DNA of 64,000 bases from Ewingella americana ATCC 33852 (GTDB lineage: Bacteria; Pseudomonadota; Gammaproteobacteria; Enterobacterales; Enterobacteriaceae): assembly GCF_000735345.1 (NCBI RefSeq), contig NZ_JMPJ01000066.1:1-64000 (forward strand). The letters run 5' to 3'. Under the pieces are notes generated by a model. It was not told where the DNA came from. It saw only the letters and a list, made by a program, of their open reading frames with translations, and searched no databases. This document shows, in pieces, positions 1 to 10,082 of the stretch (positions are counted from its first letter, which is position 1; every line of letters begins with the position of its first letter). Position numbers and translations under genes: made by a program.

Positions 1-21
1 GTTCACGTTGTTCCCTGTCGA

Positions 22-58
22 TGGAGCGGCATTATAGGGATCCCTGTTTTTTCCACAA
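22..58 (-). promoter_or_regulatory. rRNA operon P1 promoter reading out of the window
   Basis: On the minus strand a -35 TTGTGG (53-58) and a -10 TATAAT (31-36) are separated by 16 bp, the short spacer typical of rrn P1 promoters. The run GGGATCCCTATAATGC and the downstream GACAGGGAACAACG closely match what I remember of E. coli rrn P1 regions. The expected start is near base 22. AT-rich DNA upstream (59-85) could hold UP-element and Fis contacts. The E. coli yrdA gene also sits beside an rrn operon. The 16S gene itself would lie left of base 1 and is not seen. Confidence 0.85.
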
Positions 59-222
59 GCGTTTTTTCGAATAAAATGATCAACTGCGTACTTTTCCACC
101 CTTTCGTTGTGATCTTGCTCGATAAGCTGATTTTCTCTTCGATCTTATCCACTGTAAGTTTGTGATCCCTTCTTCACGGGCTATATTCCCAAAGGTTAAA
201 TCTCTTTCAAACGGAGTAATTC

Positions 223-789
223 ATGTCTCACTATCCATTGCGCACCTATCAGGGTGCGGCGCCCACCACGGGGGATCGCGTGATGATTGATCCTTCGAGC
301 GTTGTCATTGGTGAAGTTGATCTGGCTGACGACGTTAGCATCTGGCCATTAGTGGCTATCCGGGGTGACGTAAATAAAGTCGTGATCGGCCGCAGAACCA
401 ATGTTCAGGACGGCAGTGTTTTGCACGTCACCCATCGCTCCCAGCATAATCCCGAAGGCTTCCCGCTGATTATTGGGGAAGATGTCACCGTAGGTCACAA
501 GGCTATGCTGCATGGCTGCAAGATTGGCGATCGCGTTTTGGTCGGTATGGGATCGATTTTGCTGGATGGCGTGGTAGTTGAAGACGACGTCATGATCGGC
601 GCGGGCAGTTTGGTGCCTCCGAGCAAAAGGCTGGAAAGTGGTTATCTCTATTTAGGCAGCCCGGTGAAGAAGATCAGGGAGCTTAGCGCCGAGGAACTCG
701 AAGGGTTACTTTACTCATCAAACAACTATGTGAAGTGGAAAGATCTTTATCTGAACGATGCTGATCAAAAGCAGCTCTTCCCGAAATAA
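223..789 (+). CDS. yrdA: gamma-carbonic anhydrase family protein YrdA
   Basis: A 188-residue left-handed beta-helix protein of the hexapeptide-repeat (gamma-carbonic anhydrase-like) family, close to the 184 residues of E. coli YrdA. Three metal-ligand histidines are present: H68 in the HVTH motif, H92 in VGHK and H97 in MLHG. Isoleucine/valine-rich hexapeptide turns run from about residue 20 to 150. An ACGGAG ribosome site precedes the ATG. Whether YrdA proteins hydrate CO2 in vivo is unsettled, so the cellular role stays open. It is transcribed away from the rrn promoter at the window edge and converges with aroE across a terminator. Confidence 0.93.
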   Translation: MSHYPLRTYQGAAPTTGDRVMIDPSSVVIGEVDLADDVSIWPLVAIRGDVNKVVIGRRTNVQDGSVLHVTHRSQHNPEGFPLIIGEDVTVGHKAMLHGCKIGDRVLVGMGSILLDGVVVEDDVMIGAGSLVPPSKRLESGYLYLGSPVKKIRELSAEELEGLLYSSNNYVKWKDLYLNDADQKQLFPK

Positions 790-804
790 ACTTTATATAA
801 GAAG

Positions 805-840
805 AAACGCCTGAACGCGTTAATGCGAATCAGGCGTTTT
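805..840. terminator. bidirectional terminator between yrdA and aroE
   Basis: A perfect 10-bp inverted repeat (AAACGCCTGA, 805-814, with TCAGGCGTTT, 830-839) ends in T on one strand and A on the other. It lies between convergent genes, so it can serve both. Confidence 0.8.
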
Positions 841-849
841 GGCATCTAC

Positions 850-1668
850 TCAGCCCACTAAATCCTGTTTGAGCTGCTTGAGGACAGGTTCTATCTCCGG
901 CATAACGCCATGCCAGAGATGGAATGCATGAGCTGCTTGGCCCACCAGCATTCCCAAGCCATCCGAACAGCTTTGAACGCCATGTTGTTGCGCCCACGCA
1001 ATGAAAGGTGTCGGGCCGAGTTGGTAATACATGTCGTAGATACGAGTATTTGCCGCCAATAAAGAAGAAGGCAAGTCAGGGATCTCGCCGTGTATGCCCG
1101 AGGCTGTGGCATTGATGATGAGATCAAACTTCTCATTATTCAGGCCGTCCATCGGCAAAGCGCGGATCTCCCCCTTCCCTTTGAATAGCTCGCTAAGATG
1201 CTCGGCGCGGCTAAAGGTACGGTTGACCAGTGTCACTTGGCAATGATGGGAAAGCAGCGGAAGAATTACGCCGCGCGCCGCGCCGCCCGCGCCCACCAGC
1301 AGGACGCGATCGTTTTCATGCAACATGCCCAATCGAATAAGATCGCTGAGCATGCCGATGCCGTCGGTGTTGTCCCCCAGCAGTCGCCCATCATCAAGCT
1401 TCTTGAGGGTATTTACCGCTCCGGCCATCGAAGCCCTTTCGGTCAGTTCATCTGCTTTCGCAAAAGCCTGCTCTTTGAAAGGCGTGGTGATATTCGCTCC
1501 TTTCGCCCCCTCGGCAAAGAAAGCGTCAAGATACTCGGCGAACTCGTCACTAGGCGCCAGCACGGTGCCGTAAGTATGCTCAATGCCAGTTTGCTCGGCG
1601 AAAAGAGCATGAATTCTTGGGGATTTGCTGTGCGCTATTGGATTGCCAAACACGGCGAAAGAGGGCAT
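850..1668 (-). CDS. aroE: shikimate dehydrogenase (NADP+)
   Basis: Reduces 3-dehydroshikimate to shikimate with NADPH in aromatic amino acid synthesis. The 272 residues equal the E. coli AroE length. The substrate-binding NPIAHSKSP motif is at residues 9-17, catalytic Lys65 is in ITTPFKE and Asp102 is in GDNTDG. The nucleotide-binding GAGGAARG loop lies near residue 127, and the NRT motif that reads the NADP phosphate follows. It is the last gene of a leftward group with tsaC, yrdD, smg and dprA; the tsaC stop lies 11 bp upstream of its start. Confidence 0.97.
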   Translation of the reverse strand: MPSFAVFGNPIAHSKSPRIHALFAEQTGIEHTYGTVLAPSDEFAEYLDAFFAEGAKGANITTPFKEQAFAKADELTERASMAGAVNTLKKLDDGRLLGDNTDGIGMLSDLIRLGMLHENDRVLLVGAGGAARGVILPLLSHHCQVTLVNRTFSRAEHLSELFKGKGEIRALPMDGLNNEKFDLIINATASGIHGEIPDLPSSLLAANTRIYDMYYQLGPTPFIAWAQQHGVQSCSDGLGMLVGQAAHAFHLWHGVMPEIEPVLKQLKQDLVG

Positions 1669-1679
1669 CGAAAGATTCC

Positions 1680-2249
1680 TTAACCTTGACGGAAAAGATG
1701 GCCAGTCAGCGCATCTTTGATTTCTGAAGGATTTTGGCGTCCGCCGACATTACCTTCCAACACTGGGAATTCGTCGCCAAACTGTTGTTTAACTTCTTCG
1801 GCAAAGCGACAAGGCTCAAGGCCGCTTAGATTCGCACTGGTCGACACCAGAGGCTTACCAAACCGGCTGCACAGTTCTTTGACCAAAGGATGGTCGGTGA
1901 CGCGTACGGCAAGTGTGGAGAACTGGCCGGTCAGCCACGAAGGGGTGGTCGCCTTGGCGGGCATCACCCAAGTCACAGGGCCGGGCCACTGGGAGAAGAT
2001 GGTTGCGCGCTGCTCATCAGTCAGGGCGCTGTCATCTATATAAGGAAGAAGCTGCTGATAGTTATCGGCGATGAGGATCAGCCCTTTCTCACGCGGACGA
2101 TGTTTAAGGCGGAGCAACTCTTCTACTGCAAGCTCGCTATCGGGATCGCAGCCCAAGCCAAAAACGGCCTCAGTCGGGTAAGCAATCACTTGCTGCTGGT
2201 TCAGCGCGTTCAGGACTTCTGTGAAATTGATTTCTTTATCGTTATTCAT
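1680..2249 (-). CDS. tsaC: threonylcarbamoyl-AMP synthase TsaC
   Basis: Makes threonylcarbamoyl-AMP from threonine, bicarbonate and ATP, the first step of the t6A37 modification of tRNAs reading ANN codons. The 189 residues match single-domain TsaC (YrdC fold, 190 in E. coli) and not the longer Sua5 type. The [12 protein letters not shown] segment and the basic KHRPREKG motif of the nucleotide site are present near residues 24-35 and 48-56, and STSAN near residue 135. Its start overlaps the end of yrdD by 8 bases, which suggests translational coupling. Confidence 0.96.
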   Translation of the reverse strand: MNNDKEINFTEVLNALNQQQVIAYPTEAVFGLGCDPDSELAVEELLRLKHRPREKGLILIADNYQQLLPYIDDSALTDEQRATIFSQWPGPVTWVMPAKATTPSWLTGQFSTLAVRVTDHPLVKELCSRFGKPLVSTSANLSGLEPCRFAEEVKQQFGDEFPVLEGNVGGRQNPSEIKDALTGHLFRQG

Positions 2250-2802
2250 CTTGATCTTTGTTTATGTCGTTTACAGCCTTGCCACATGACTTGCTGGCAC
2301 AAAAGAGCTTCACTCCCTGAGCCGTTTTCTTTTCCATTAACAACGGGTACTGGCAGTAACTGCATTGCCCGGCGACGGGCTTATTGTTTATCACAAACTG
2401 GCAATCCGGGTAACGGTCGCAGGCGTGAAAGGCTTTGCCAAAGCGGGATTTACGTTGAAGAAGGTGGCCCTGTTTGCATTGCGGGCAGGACAGGCTGGTT
2501 TCTTCAGGTTTATCGATAGTCTCAATATGGTCACATTCGGGGTAGTTGCTGCACCCAATGAACATGCCATAACGCCCCTGACGCAATACCATGGTGGATT
2601 GGCATTTCGGGCAAGATTGCCCCTCAAGGACTTTAACAACATGCCCGTCTGCCTGGCTTTTTAAAGGACGGATATACTCACAGGAGGGGTATGTTGAACA
2701 ACTAAGAAAGGGGCCGTGACGACCGCTGCGGATCACCAATACAGCCCCACATTCTGGACATGTTTCATTTTGCTTTTCAGCAAAAAGTGCTGCTTTTGTC
2801 AT
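2242..2802 (-). CDS. yrdD: topoisomerase-type zinc-finger protein YrdD
   Basis: A 186-residue protein made almost wholly of C4 zinc fingers of the kind found at the C-terminus of DNA topoisomerase I. CPECG...C...C type units recur at roughly residues 15-45, 63-90, 108-130 and a shorter one near 142-173. No topoisomerase catalytic domain is present, so it is a free-standing zinc-ribbon protein that probably binds single-stranded nucleic acid; its function is not established. It lies between smg and tsaC as in E. coli. Confidence 0.9.
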   Translation of the reverse strand: MTKAALFAEKQNETCPECGAVLVIRSGRHGPFLSCSTYPSCEYIRPLKSQADGHVVKVLEGQSCPKCQSTMVLRQGRYGMFIGCSNYPECDHIETIDKPEETSLSCPQCKQGHLLQRKSRFGKAFHACDRYPDCQFVINNKPVAGQCSYCQYPLLMEKKTAQGVKLFCASKSCGKAVNDINKDQDE

Positions 2803-2825
2803 ACGCTACGCTTTATCCGTTATCT

Positions 2826-3299
2826 CTAATGCAGATAACCATCATTAACTTCAAATAGTAACTCTTCCATTTGCTCATAGGCATTTTCATATCCAGGGAT
2901 ATTGAAAAGCACCATTAATACGACCCATTTGAGATCTTCGAGATCAAATTCTTCGGTGTCGAGAGCCATGACACGATCGATAACCATTTCTCTGGTATCG
3001 AAATTCAATACTTTTATCTGTTCGAGGAATAACAAGAAACCACGGCAGTCGACATCAAGACGCCCCGCCTCCTCATTGGTATAAACACGTAATGCAAAGG
3101 GGTCTGCATCCAGTAAGTGCGATGGGGTTTCACCTTCTTGCAGCTCGGCGAGCTTTTCAAGCCAATTTAAAGCATTGTGGATATCGGTCCGATGGAAGCC
3201 TGCTTCAGCCAAATCGGCGGTTAACCTATCCTGGTCGACACTCATCTCCGCTTCGTTATGAATGTAAGTTTCAAATAAGTACATTAGTACGTCGAACAT
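2826..3299 (-). CDS. smg: Smg protein (DUF494)
   Basis: A 157-residue protein matching E. coli Smg in length and in its start [14 protein letters not shown]. An AGGAGG lies 8 bases before this ATG, which favours it over an upstream start eight codons earlier. The family is small, acidic and mostly helical, with no established biochemical role; its constant company with dprA and def is the main clue. The coding region overlaps the end of dprA by 29 bases, so the smg ribosome site lies inside dprA. Confidence 0.93.
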   Translation of the reverse strand: MFDVLMYLFETYIHNEAEMSVDQDRLTADLAEAGFHRTDIHNALNWLEKLAELQEGETPSHLLDADPFALRVYTNEEAGRLDVDCRGFLLFLEQIKVLNFDTREMVIDRVMALDTEEFDLEDLKWVVLMVLFNIPGYENAYEQMEELLFEVNDGYLH

Positions 3300-4440
3300 G
3301 GCCTGCCCTCCTAATTCGGACATAGCCGCCGGGTACAGCTGCGATCCATCCTGCTAACTCCAGTTCGAGTAGTTTACCTACCACGTCTGGCACAGGTTGG
3401 CCGGCACGTTCGGCGACGACGTCAACAGGTGTCACCTCATATTCTACGTTAGCCAACACATCAGCAAATGGCAATTCAACTTCGTTGTCTTGAGCATAAA
3501 TAATCTCTTTTGTTGATGATTGAGCGCCGCTGGAAGCAGTTTGTGGCGTTGAACCATGAATTGCGGCGGGCAGCCATGTCAGCCCGCTACCGATTTGCTC
3601 GGCAATGTCATTGGGTTCAGTCACCAGATAAGCCCCCTGCTTGATAAGCCAGTGAGTCCCCACACTGGTGGCATTCTCTAGCGGGCCGGGCAAGGCAAAG
3701 ACGTCTCGGTCTTGCTCCAACGCATAACGCGCCGTGATGAGAGAGCCGCTGCGTAAAGAGGCTTCGACCACCAGCACGCCCGCGCTCATGCCGCTGATAA
3801 TTCGATTTCGGCGAGGAAAATTGGCTGGCATCGCCGGAGTATCAGGCCAAAGCTCCGACACCAAGGCACCTCCGCTTTCCAGAATGCGATCGGCAAGCCC
3901 AAGGTGACTGCGCGGGTGTATCTTCATCAACCCGCTTCCCAACACCGCAATGGTATTTCCTCCTGCCTCCAACGCGGCGCGATGACTAATGCCATCAATC
4001 CCTAGGGCTAGCCCGCTGGTAATTGTAAAACCACTGCTCACTAGCCCAGCCGCAAAGTACTGCGCCCACTGCTCGCCGTAATCGCTGTAGTGGCGACTGC
4101 CGACCATGGCTAATTGCGGCGTCGCCAATACGGGGAGCTGGCCTTTCACAAACAGCACCGGCGGAGCCGAGGAGATATGTTTGAGCATCGAGGGATAATG
4201 CGCATCTTGCAGCGTGATCAGGTGATGCGACTCAGCTTCTAACCAATTTAGAGCCGTAAAAATGCGTTGAGATTCAATATTGAAGAAACTCTGGATTTGC
4301 TCTTCACTCAGGCCGCAGGAGCTGAGCAATTTAGCGTCGCACTTACCGCCGCCGATAAAAGCTTCCACGATCTGGCATAGCGAGGCCGCATTTAGCCGCT
4401 TTATCGCTGACAAACGTAACCACATTTCCCTAAGTATCAC
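3271..4440 (-). CDS. dprA: DNA-processing protein DprA
   Basis: Binds incoming single-stranded DNA and loads RecA during transformation; in enteric bacteria the gene is kept though natural competence is rarely seen. The Rossmann-like core carries [22 protein letters not shown] and [11 protein letters not shown], followed by a C-terminal winged-helix region near residues 320-389. I chose a GTG start at 4440 because AAGGAGG ends six bases before it and the protein then begins [10 protein letters not shown], aligned with E. coli MVDTEIWLRL. Longer in-frame ATG starts exist at 4446 and 4458. The product is 389 residues, slightly longer than the 374 of E. coli. Confidence 0.92.
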   Translation of the reverse strand: MILREMWLRLSAIKRLNAASLCQIVEAFIGGGKCDAKLLSSCGLSEEQIQSFFNIESQRIFTALNWLEAESHHLITLQDAHYPSMLKHISSAPPVLFVKGQLPVLATPQLAMVGSRHYSDYGEQWAQYFAAGLVSSGFTITSGLALGIDGISHRAALEAGGNTIAVLGSGLMKIHPRSHLGLADRILESGGALVSELWPDTPAMPANFPRRNRIISGMSAGVLVVEASLRSGSLITARYALEQDRDVFALPGPLENATSVGTHWLIKQGAYLVTEPNDIAEQIGSGLTWLPAAIHGSTPQTASSGAQSSTKEIIYAQDNEVELPFADVLANVEYEVTPVDVVAERAGQPVPDVVGKLLELELAGWIAAVPGGYVRIRRAGHVRRTNVLI

Positions 4441-4570
4441 TCGCATCCTCCTTAACAAAGTCCAGCTGGCTACTGCTCCAATTGCTAGAGGATGCTGTCA
4501 ATCAGGGCGGGAAATGTCTAGAATAGAGTCTATATATCGTCAATCATTTGAATGAAGATCCAAAAAATTT

Positions 4571-5083
4571 ATGTCCGTATTAAACATCTTACATTTCCCA
4601 GACGAGCGTCTTCGCATTACTGCAAAGCCGGTCAAAGAAGTTAACGCCGAAATCCAGCAAATCGTGGATGATATGTTCGAAACCATGTATGCCGAGGAAG
4701 GCATCGGTTTGGCCGCAACTCAGGTAGACATCCACCAGCGTATTATCGTTATCGATGTCTCTGAGAACCGCGATGAGCGTTTGGTGCTGATTAACCCTGA
4801 GCTGCTGGAACAGAGCGGCGAAACGGGTATCGAGGAAGGTTGTCTGTCGATCCCTGACCAGCGCGCTTTGATTCCGCGTGCTGAGAAAGTGAAAATCCGC
4901 GCACTCGACCGCGATGGCAAATCCTTTGAGCTTGAGGCCGATGACCTGCTGGCTATCTGTATCCAGCATGAAATGGATCACTTAGTCGGTAAGCTTTTCG
5001 TGGATTACTTGTCTCCACTGAAACGCCAGCGTATCCGCCAGAAGATGGAAAAAATGGCCAAGCTGAACGCTCGCGCTGACTGA
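4571..5083 (+). CDS. def: peptide deformylase
   Basis: Removes the formyl group from nascent protein N-termini. At 170 residues it carries all three signature motifs of the metalloenzyme: GIGLAATQ (residues 44-51), EEGCLSIP with metal ligand Cys91, and QHEMDH with His133, catalytic Glu134 and His137. It is the first gene of a rightward set def-fmt-rsmB-trkA and diverges from dprA over a 130-bp gap. fmt follows after 25 bases and adds the formyl group that Def removes. Confidence 0.98.
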   Translation: MSVLNILHFPDERLRITAKPVKEVNAEIQQIVDDMFETMYAEEGIGLAATQVDIHQRIIVIDVSENRDERLVLINPELLEQSGETGIEEGCLSIPDQRALIPRAEKVKIRALDRDGKSFELEADDLLAICIQHEMDHLVGKLFVDYLSPLKRQRIRQKMEKMAKLNARAD

Positions 5084-5108
5084 TTTTCGTCGATAACAGG
5101 AATGAGCT

Positions 5109-6044
5109 TTGCGCATTATATTTGCAGGAACACCTGACTTTGCAGCGCGTCATCTTGACGCGCTTTTAACATCTGAACATGAGGTGGTTGGGGTCTTTAC
5201 TCAGCCAGACCGCCCTGCTGGCCGTGGCAACAAGCTGACGCCTAGCCCGGTGAAAACCTTGGCTCTCGAGCACGGCATTCCTGTATTCCAACCTAAGTCA
5301 TTACGCCCGGCAGAGAGCCAGCAGCTGGTCGCTGAACTTAACGCGGATGTCATGGTGGTGGTGGCTTATGGGCTTATCCTGCCACAGGCCGTGTTAGATA
5401 TGCCAAAACTGGGCTGCATCAATGTCCATGGCTCACTGCTGCCGCGCTGGCGTGGTGCCGCGCCGATTCAGCGTTCTTTGTGGGCAGGCGATAGCCAAAC
5501 GGGCATCACCATCATGCAAATGGACGTTGGTCTGGATACCGGCAACATGCTGCACAAGATCGAATGCGATATTGAGCCGCAGGATACTAGCGCCACGCTG
5601 TATAACAAACTGGCAGAGCTTGGCCCGACCGGCATGCTGGCAACATTACAGCAGTTAGCAGAAGGCACGGCGCGTCCGGAAGTTCAGGATGAAGCTCTGG
5701 TGACGTATGCCGAAAAGCTGAGTAAGGAAGAGGCGCGTTTAGACTGGTCGCTCTCTGCCAAACAGCTTGAGCGCTGCATTCGCGCTTTCAATCCGTGGCC
5801 AATGAGCTATTTCGTCATTGATGAGCAGCCGGTAAAAGTGTGGCAAGCCGAGGCTCTGGATCAGCAGACCTCAGCCCAACCGGGCACAATAATCGCGGCT
5901 GGAAAAGCCGGGATACAGGTCGCTACTTCTGACGGTATTTTGAATATCTTGCAATTACAGCCGGCGGGCAAGAAAGCGATGTCAGTCCAAGACATCCTTA
6001 ATTCACGCCGCGAATGGTTTATTGAAGGCAATATTCTCGCCTAA
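5109..6044 (+). CDS. fmt: methionyl-tRNA formyltransferase
   Basis: Formylates Met-tRNA(fMet) with 10-formyl-tetrahydrofolate. The 311 residues contain the [13 protein letters not shown] motif and the conserved N/H/D catalytic set (NVHGS near residue 103, and DVGLDTG), followed by the C-terminal tRNA-binding barrel. The start appears to be a TTG: the same frame has a TGA stop two codons upstream, and AGGAA lies six bases before the TTG. The nearby ATG at 5102 is in another frame. The protein therefore lacks the first few residues (MSES) of the E. coli enzyme. Confidence 0.96.
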   Translation: MRIIFAGTPDFAARHLDALLTSEHEVVGVFTQPDRPAGRGNKLTPSPVKTLALEHGIPVFQPKSLRPAESQQLVAELNADVMVVVAYGLILPQAVLDMPKLGCINVHGSLLPRWRGAAPIQRSLWAGDSQTGITIMQMDVGLDTGNMLHKIECDIEPQDTSATLYNKLAELGPTGMLATLQQLAEGTARPEVQDEALVTYAEKLSKEEARLDWSLSAKQLERCIRAFNPWPMSYFVIDEQPVKVWQAEALDQQTSAQPGTIIAAGKAGIQVATSDGILNILQLQPAGKKAMSVQDILNSRREWFIEGNILA

Positions 6045-6118
6045 TCATTGCCAATCGTACCCGGCCACCCGCCGGGTCATTTCCTTCTAATAAGCTGACC
6101 TTTGCAGCCTTTCTGACT

Positions 6119-7414
6119 ATGAAAACAACCTATAATCTCCGCAGCATCGCTGCAAAAGCCATCAGCCAGGTTCTTGATCAAGGCCAGTCTCTTTCTACCG
6201 TTTTACCAGGGTTACAAAAGAATATTTCCGAGAAGGATCGCGGTTTACTGCAAGAGTTGTGCTTCGGGACGCTGCGCGTTCTGCCACAGCTCGAATGGTG
6301 TTTGCAGCAGCTGATGGCTAAACCCCTCACAGGTAAGCAGCGTACTTTGCATTATCTGCTGATGGTGGGCATCTATCAGTTGGTCCACACGCGTATTCCC
6401 GCTCACGCAGCATTAGCTGAAACCGTTGAAGGTGCCGTGGCGCTGAAACGCCCGCAGCTGAAAGGTCTGATTAATGGCGTATTGCGCCAATTCCAGCGCC
6501 AGCAGGAAGATTTGATTCAGCGAATGGAGAATACGGACAGTCGCTACCTGCACCCTAGCTGGCTGCTCAATCGCATTAAGAAGGCTTACCCAGAGCAGTG
6601 GGAAGCCATCATTGAAGCCAATAACCAGCGTCCGCCAATGTGGTTACGCGTAAATCGCATCCATCATTCGCGCGATGAATATCTGGCTCTGCTGCAAGCC
6701 GCCGGCATCGATGCTGCTCCTCACCCTGAATATGCCGATGCCCTGCGATTGCTAACGCCTTCAGCCGTGTCCGAATTACCCGGTTTTGCCGAGGGTTGGG
6801 TGACGGTGCAAGATGCCTCAGCCCAAGGCAGTGTTGATCTTCTTGATCCACAAGATGGCGAGATGATCCTCGACCTGTGCTGCGCGCCGGGCGGGAAAAC
6901 CACTCATATTCTGGAAGCCGCGCCAAAGGCCCACGTGCTTGCGGTGGATGTGGATAAACAACGGCTGGTCCGCGTAAATGAAAACCTGCAACGGCTGAAA
7001 TTGCATGCCGAAGTTAAACAAGGCGATGGTCGCGAGCCGCAGTCTTGGGCTGGCGATCGTCAGTTCGACAAGATTTTGCTCGATGCGCCTTGCTCTGCAA
7101 CTGGCGTGATCCGCCGCCATCCAGACATCAAGTGGCTGCGCCGCGACAGTGATATTGCCGAGCTGGCAGGCTTGCAGCGCGAAATTCTCGACGCTATTTG
7201 GCCACGCTTGAAGCCGAATGGCGTGATGGTCTATGCGACATGCTCGATTTTGCCAGAAGAGAACAGCCAGCAGATAAAAGCATTCCTGCACGACCACCCG
7301 GAAGCGCAGCTGGTTGAGACTGGCAGTCTGGAAAATCCGGGCAGACAGAACTTGCCTCACGCTGAAGATGGCGACGGCTTCTATTACGCTAAACTGATTA
7401 AGTCAGCGAAGTAA
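6119..7414 (+). CDS. rsmB: 16S rRNA (cytosine-967-C5) methyltransferase
   Basis: Methylates C967 of 16S rRNA using S-adenosylmethionine. The 431 residues comprise an N-terminal NusB-like RNA-binding domain (about 1-140) and a Rossmann methyltransferase domain. The SAM loop [16 protein letters not shown] is near residue 247, the DAPCSATGV motif near 325, and the catalytic cysteine motif [11 protein letters not shown] near 372. Length matches E. coli RsmB (429). It stands between fmt and trkA with short gaps, as in the E. coli operon. Confidence 0.97.
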   Translation: MKTTYNLRSIAAKAISQVLDQGQSLSTVLPGLQKNISEKDRGLLQELCFGTLRVLPQLEWCLQQLMAKPLTGKQRTLHYLLMVGIYQLVHTRIPAHAALAETVEGAVALKRPQLKGLINGVLRQFQRQQEDLIQRMENTDSRYLHPSWLLNRIKKAYPEQWEAIIEANNQRPPMWLRVNRIHHSRDEYLALLQAAGIDAAPHPEYADALRLLTPSAVSELPGFAEGWVTVQDASAQGSVDLLDPQDGEMILDLCCAPGGKTTHILEAAPKAHVLAVDVDKQRLVRVNENLQRLKLHAEVKQGDGREPQSWAGDRQFDKILLDAPCSATGVIRRHPDIKWLRRDSDIAELAGLQREILDAIWPRLKPNGVMVYATCSILPEENSQQIKAFLHDHPEAQLVETGSLENPGRQNLPHAEDGDGFYYAKLIKSAK

Positions 7415-7438
7415 TTCCTAAGCGAGAATGAGCCTCTT

Positions 7439-8815
7439 ATGAAAATTATTATTCTTGGTGCCGGGCAGGTTGGCGGGACACTGGCTGAGAACTTGGTGGG
7501 TGAAAACAACGACATCACCGTCGTTGACACCAACATGTCACGTTTGCGCCAGCTTCAGGATAAGTTCGACCTGCGGGTGGTTCAGGGATATGGCTCGCAC
7601 CCAAGAGTGCTGCGCGAAGCCGGTGCAGAAGATGCCGATATGCTGGTTGCGGTGACCAATTCTGACGAAACTAACATGGTGGCGTGCCAGATTGCCTACT
7701 CGCTTTTCAACACGCCCAACCGTATCGCGCGTATTCGTTCTTCTGAATATATCCGTGAATCAGAAAAGCTCTTCAAGCCGGAAGCCGTGCCAATTGATCA
7801 CCTGATCTCGCCCGAGCAGCTGGTTATCGATTACATCTACAAGCTGATTGAGTATCCGGGCGCTCTGCAAGTGGTCAACTTTGCCGAAGGTAAAGTCAGC
7901 ATCGCGGCGGTCAAAGCCTATTACGGCGGCCCATTGGTCGGCAGCGCCCTGTCATCCATGCGCGAGCATATGCCGCACATTGAGACTCGCGTGGCGGCTA
8001 TCTTCCGCCAAGATCGGCCTATTCGCCCACAAGGCTCGACCATTATTGAAGCCGGCGATGAAGTCTTCTTCGTTGCGGCCTCGCAGCACATTCGCGCCGT
8101 GATGAGCGAGCTTCAACGTTTGGAAAAGCCTTATAAACGCATCATGATTGTCGGCGGCGGGAATGTTGGTGCAGGTCTGGCTCAGCGTTTAGAGAAGAAT
8201 TACAGCGTAAAACTTATCGAACGTAATCAGCAAAGGGCCGCTGAACTTGCCGAGATCTTGCAAGACACCATCGTGTTCTACGGCGACGCCTCTGACCAAG
8301 AGCTGCTCGCCGAAGAGCATATCGAGCAGGTCGACGTGTTTATCGCTATTACCAATGATGATGAAGCCAACATCATGTCGGCCATGCTGGCCAAGCGCAT
8401 GGGTGCCAAAAAAGCCATGGTGCTTATCCAGCGCGGGGCTTATGTCGACTTGGTGCAGGGCAGCGTTATTGATATCGCCATTTCCCCGCAGCAAGCGACC
8501 ATTTCAGCGCTGCTGGGTCACGTGCGTAAAGCGGATATTGTCAGCGTCTCCTCTCTTCGCCGTGGCGTGGCGGAAGCCATCGAGGCTATTGCTCACGGGG
8601 ATGAGAGCACTTCGCGCGTCGTCGGCAGAACCGTCGAACAGATTAAGCTGCCGCCGGGTACCACCATCGGCGCTATCGTCAGGGGTAATGAAGTGATTAT
8701 CGCCAACGGAGCGAGCCGCATTCAGCAGGGTGACCACGTGATCATGTTCATCACTGATAAGAAATTCGTGCGCGACGTCGAGAGATTGTTCCAGCCGAGT
8801 CCATTTTTCTTATAA
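7439..8815 (+). CDS. trkA: Trk system potassium uptake NAD-binding protein TrkA
   Basis: Peripheral cytoplasmic subunit that gates the Trk potassium channels TrkG/TrkH. The 458 residues hold two tandem RCK units. Each starts with a Rossmann nucleotide loop, [13 protein letters not shown] at residue 7 and [13 protein letters not shown] near residue 238, and is followed by a TrkA-C domain. The partner membrane subunit is not in this window. Length equals the E. coli protein. Confidence 0.98.
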   Translation: MKIIILGAGQVGGTLAENLVGENNDITVVDTNMSRLRQLQDKFDLRVVQGYGSHPRVLREAGAEDADMLVAVTNSDETNMVACQIAYSLFNTPNRIARIRSSEYIRESEKLFKPEAVPIDHLISPEQLVIDYIYKLIEYPGALQVVNFAEGKVSIAAVKAYYGGPLVGSALSSMREHMPHIETRVAAIFRQDRPIRPQGSTIIEAGDEVFFVAASQHIRAVMSELQRLEKPYKRIMIVGGGNVGAGLAQRLEKNYSVKLIERNQQRAAELAEILQDTIVFYGDASDQELLAEEHIEQVDVFIAITNDDEANIMSAMLAKRMGAKKAMVLIQRGAYVDLVQGSVIDIAISPQQATISALLGHVRKADIVSVSSLRRGVAEAIEAIAHGDESTSRVVGRTVEQIKLPPGTTIGAIVRGNEVIIANGASRIQQGDHVIMFITDKKFVRDVERLFQPSPFFL

Positions 8816-8941
8816 AATGACGCGGGTGTTTGAATATTTATCAATGAATTGGAATCAATTCTTCAACTTTTGTAGCGCGGACGCAACAAATGGTCTTTAC
8901 TTTGTTTGACACAAAGTATCGATTTGCCAAGGGGATGTTTT

Positions 8942-9358
8942 ATGAGTTTTATGAAAGAGTTTCGTGAGTTTGCCATGCGTGGCAATGTTGTCGATCTTGC
9001 AGTCGGTGTGATCATCGGTGCAGCATTCGGCAAAATTGTGTCTTCGCTGGTCGCAGATATTATTATGCCACCACTGGGCTTGTTAATCGGCGGGGTGGAT
9101 TTCAAGCAGTTCGAATGGGTTATACGCGAAGCTCAGGGCACAGTGCCTGCGGTTGTCATGAAGTATGGTGTGTTTATTCAGAACATTTTTGACTTTGTGA
9201 TTGTTGCTTTGGCCATCTTCTGTGCCGTCAAATTGATGAACAAGATGCGTCGTAAAGAAGAAGCTGCTCCAGCTGAGCCACCAAAACCAACAGCAGAAGA
9301 AACCTTGCTGACAGAAATCCGCGATTTGCTTAAACAACAGCAAACGCCAAGATTGTAA
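8942..9358 (+). CDS. mscL: large-conductance mechanosensitive channel
   Basis: Releases osmolytes when membrane tension rises after hypo-osmotic shock. The 138-residue protein begins [15 protein letters not shown], has two membrane helices (about 15-45 and 72-100) and a charged C-terminal bundle. I placed the start at 8942, preceded by AAGGGGA; the same frame extends upstream by 12 codons without a match to the family. A terminator follows directly, between it and the convergent arfA. Confidence 0.97.
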   Translation: MSFMKEFREFAMRGNVVDLAVGVIIGAAFGKIVSSLVADIIMPPLGLLIGGVDFKQFEWVIREAQGTVPAVVMKYGVFIQNIFDFVIVALAIFCAVKLMNKMRRKEEAAPAEPPKPTAEETLLTEIRDLLKQQQTPRL

Positions 9359-9378
9359 AAGCAGTTCGTTTACCCATG

Positions 9379-9406
9379 AAAAAGCCATCATCTGATGGCT
9401 TTTTTT
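9379..9406. terminator. mscL terminator
   Basis: The inverted repeat AAAAAGCCATCA / TGATGGCTTTTT with a two-base loop is followed by a T run, a classical intrinsic terminator. It is nearly symmetrical, so it may also act on arfA transcripts. Confidence 0.88.
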
Positions 9407-9409
9407 ATA

Positions 9410-9610
9410 CTAGAAGGACAGTGCTAAGAACCCGAATAAGTGCTTAGCACTGCCCTCCTGATAACCCTTCTTGCCGTTCTTCTCTTTTCTACGATAACTG
9501 CCTTTGCCTTTGAGATTCTTTTCTACTCGCTGTCTGAACAGTGGATCATGCAACAGAGCCTGAATCGCGTTGTCCTGAATGACACCTTTTTGATGCTTGT
9601 AGCTACTCAT
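9410..9610 (-). CDS. arfA: alternative ribosome-rescue factor A
   Basis: Recruits release factor RF2 to ribosomes stalled on broken mRNAs when trans-translation fails. The N-terminal part ([20 protein letters not shown], then [12 protein letters not shown] and the basic [11 protein letters not shown]) is a clear ArfA. The full frame is 66 codons against 72 in E. coli. A strong hairpin lies inside the last third of the coding region (listed separately), so the active protein is expected to come from truncated mRNA and to lack the hydrophobic FGFLALSF tail. An AGAGGT ribosome site precedes the ATG. Confidence 0.92.
   Translation of the reverse strand: MSSYKHQKGVIQDNAIQALLHDPLFRQRVEKNLKGKGSYRRKEKNGKKGYQEGSAKHLFGFLALSF
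9416..9455 (-). promoter_or_regulatory. hairpin inside arfA coding sequence (self-limiting mRNA element)
   Basis: GGACAGTGCTAAG (9416-9428) pairs with CTTAGCACTGCCC (9443-9455) with one mismatch and a 14-base loop, all inside arfA codons. In E. coli the corresponding stem is cut by RNase III and blocks full-length arfA mRNA; tmRNA then tags the product. The position here implies the same switch: full protein is degraded and truncated ArfA accumulates only when tmRNA is overwhelmed. Confidence 0.8.
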
Positions 9611-9664
9611 GTTGACCTCTTAATTAACTTTATTGTTTCGCTTCTTCAAACCGAGACACCGAGC

Positions 9665-10081
9665 TTATTTTTCTTTAACAGCACCAGCCTCGAGCGCCTC
9701 AAGAATAGAGCAACTTGCGCTGGAATGCGAAGAACCACAGCACGCTTTGCTTAGGCGCGTCAGGGAATCTTTCATTCGCTCTAATTCACTCAGCTTGGCT
9801 TCTACTTCCGCCAGTCTACTATCCACGATGGACTTGGATTCCTGACAGGTATGATGCGCCGGATCGATTCTCAAAGAAAGCAGCTCTTTGATAGCTTCCA
9901 GCGTAAAGCCCGTGGTTTTTGCATAGCGAATGAAGCGCAGACGCTGCAAATCTCGATTGTTATATTGGCGATAGCCAGAATCACTTCTTTCGCCGCATTC
10001 CATCATCCCCTGTTTCTCGTAGTAGCGAACCGTGTCGGTACTCACGTCTGCCAGCTTCGCAAGCTCGCCTATCTTATACAT
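9665..10081 (-). CDS. zntR: Zn(II)-responsive MerR-family regulator ZntR
   Basis: Activates the zinc exporter gene zntA when zinc is high. The 138 residues start MYKIGELAKLADVS with the MerR winged-helix domain (1-70). A long dimerisation helix follows, then the metal loop with Cys near HHTCQES and the CCGSSHSSASCS cluster. An eight-codon upstream extension of the frame is rejected because the MerR family begins at MYKIGEL. The start lies one base after the yhdN stop (TAGCATG), so the two are probably coupled. zntA itself is not in the window. Confidence 0.96.
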   Translation of the reverse strand: MYKIGELAKLADVSTDTVRYYEKQGMMECGERSDSGYRQYNNRDLQRLRFIRYAKTTGFTLEAIKELLSLRIDPAHHTCQESKSIVDSRLAEVEAKLSELERMKDSLTRLSKACCGSSHSSASCSILEALEAGAVKEK

Positions 10082-10082
10082 G

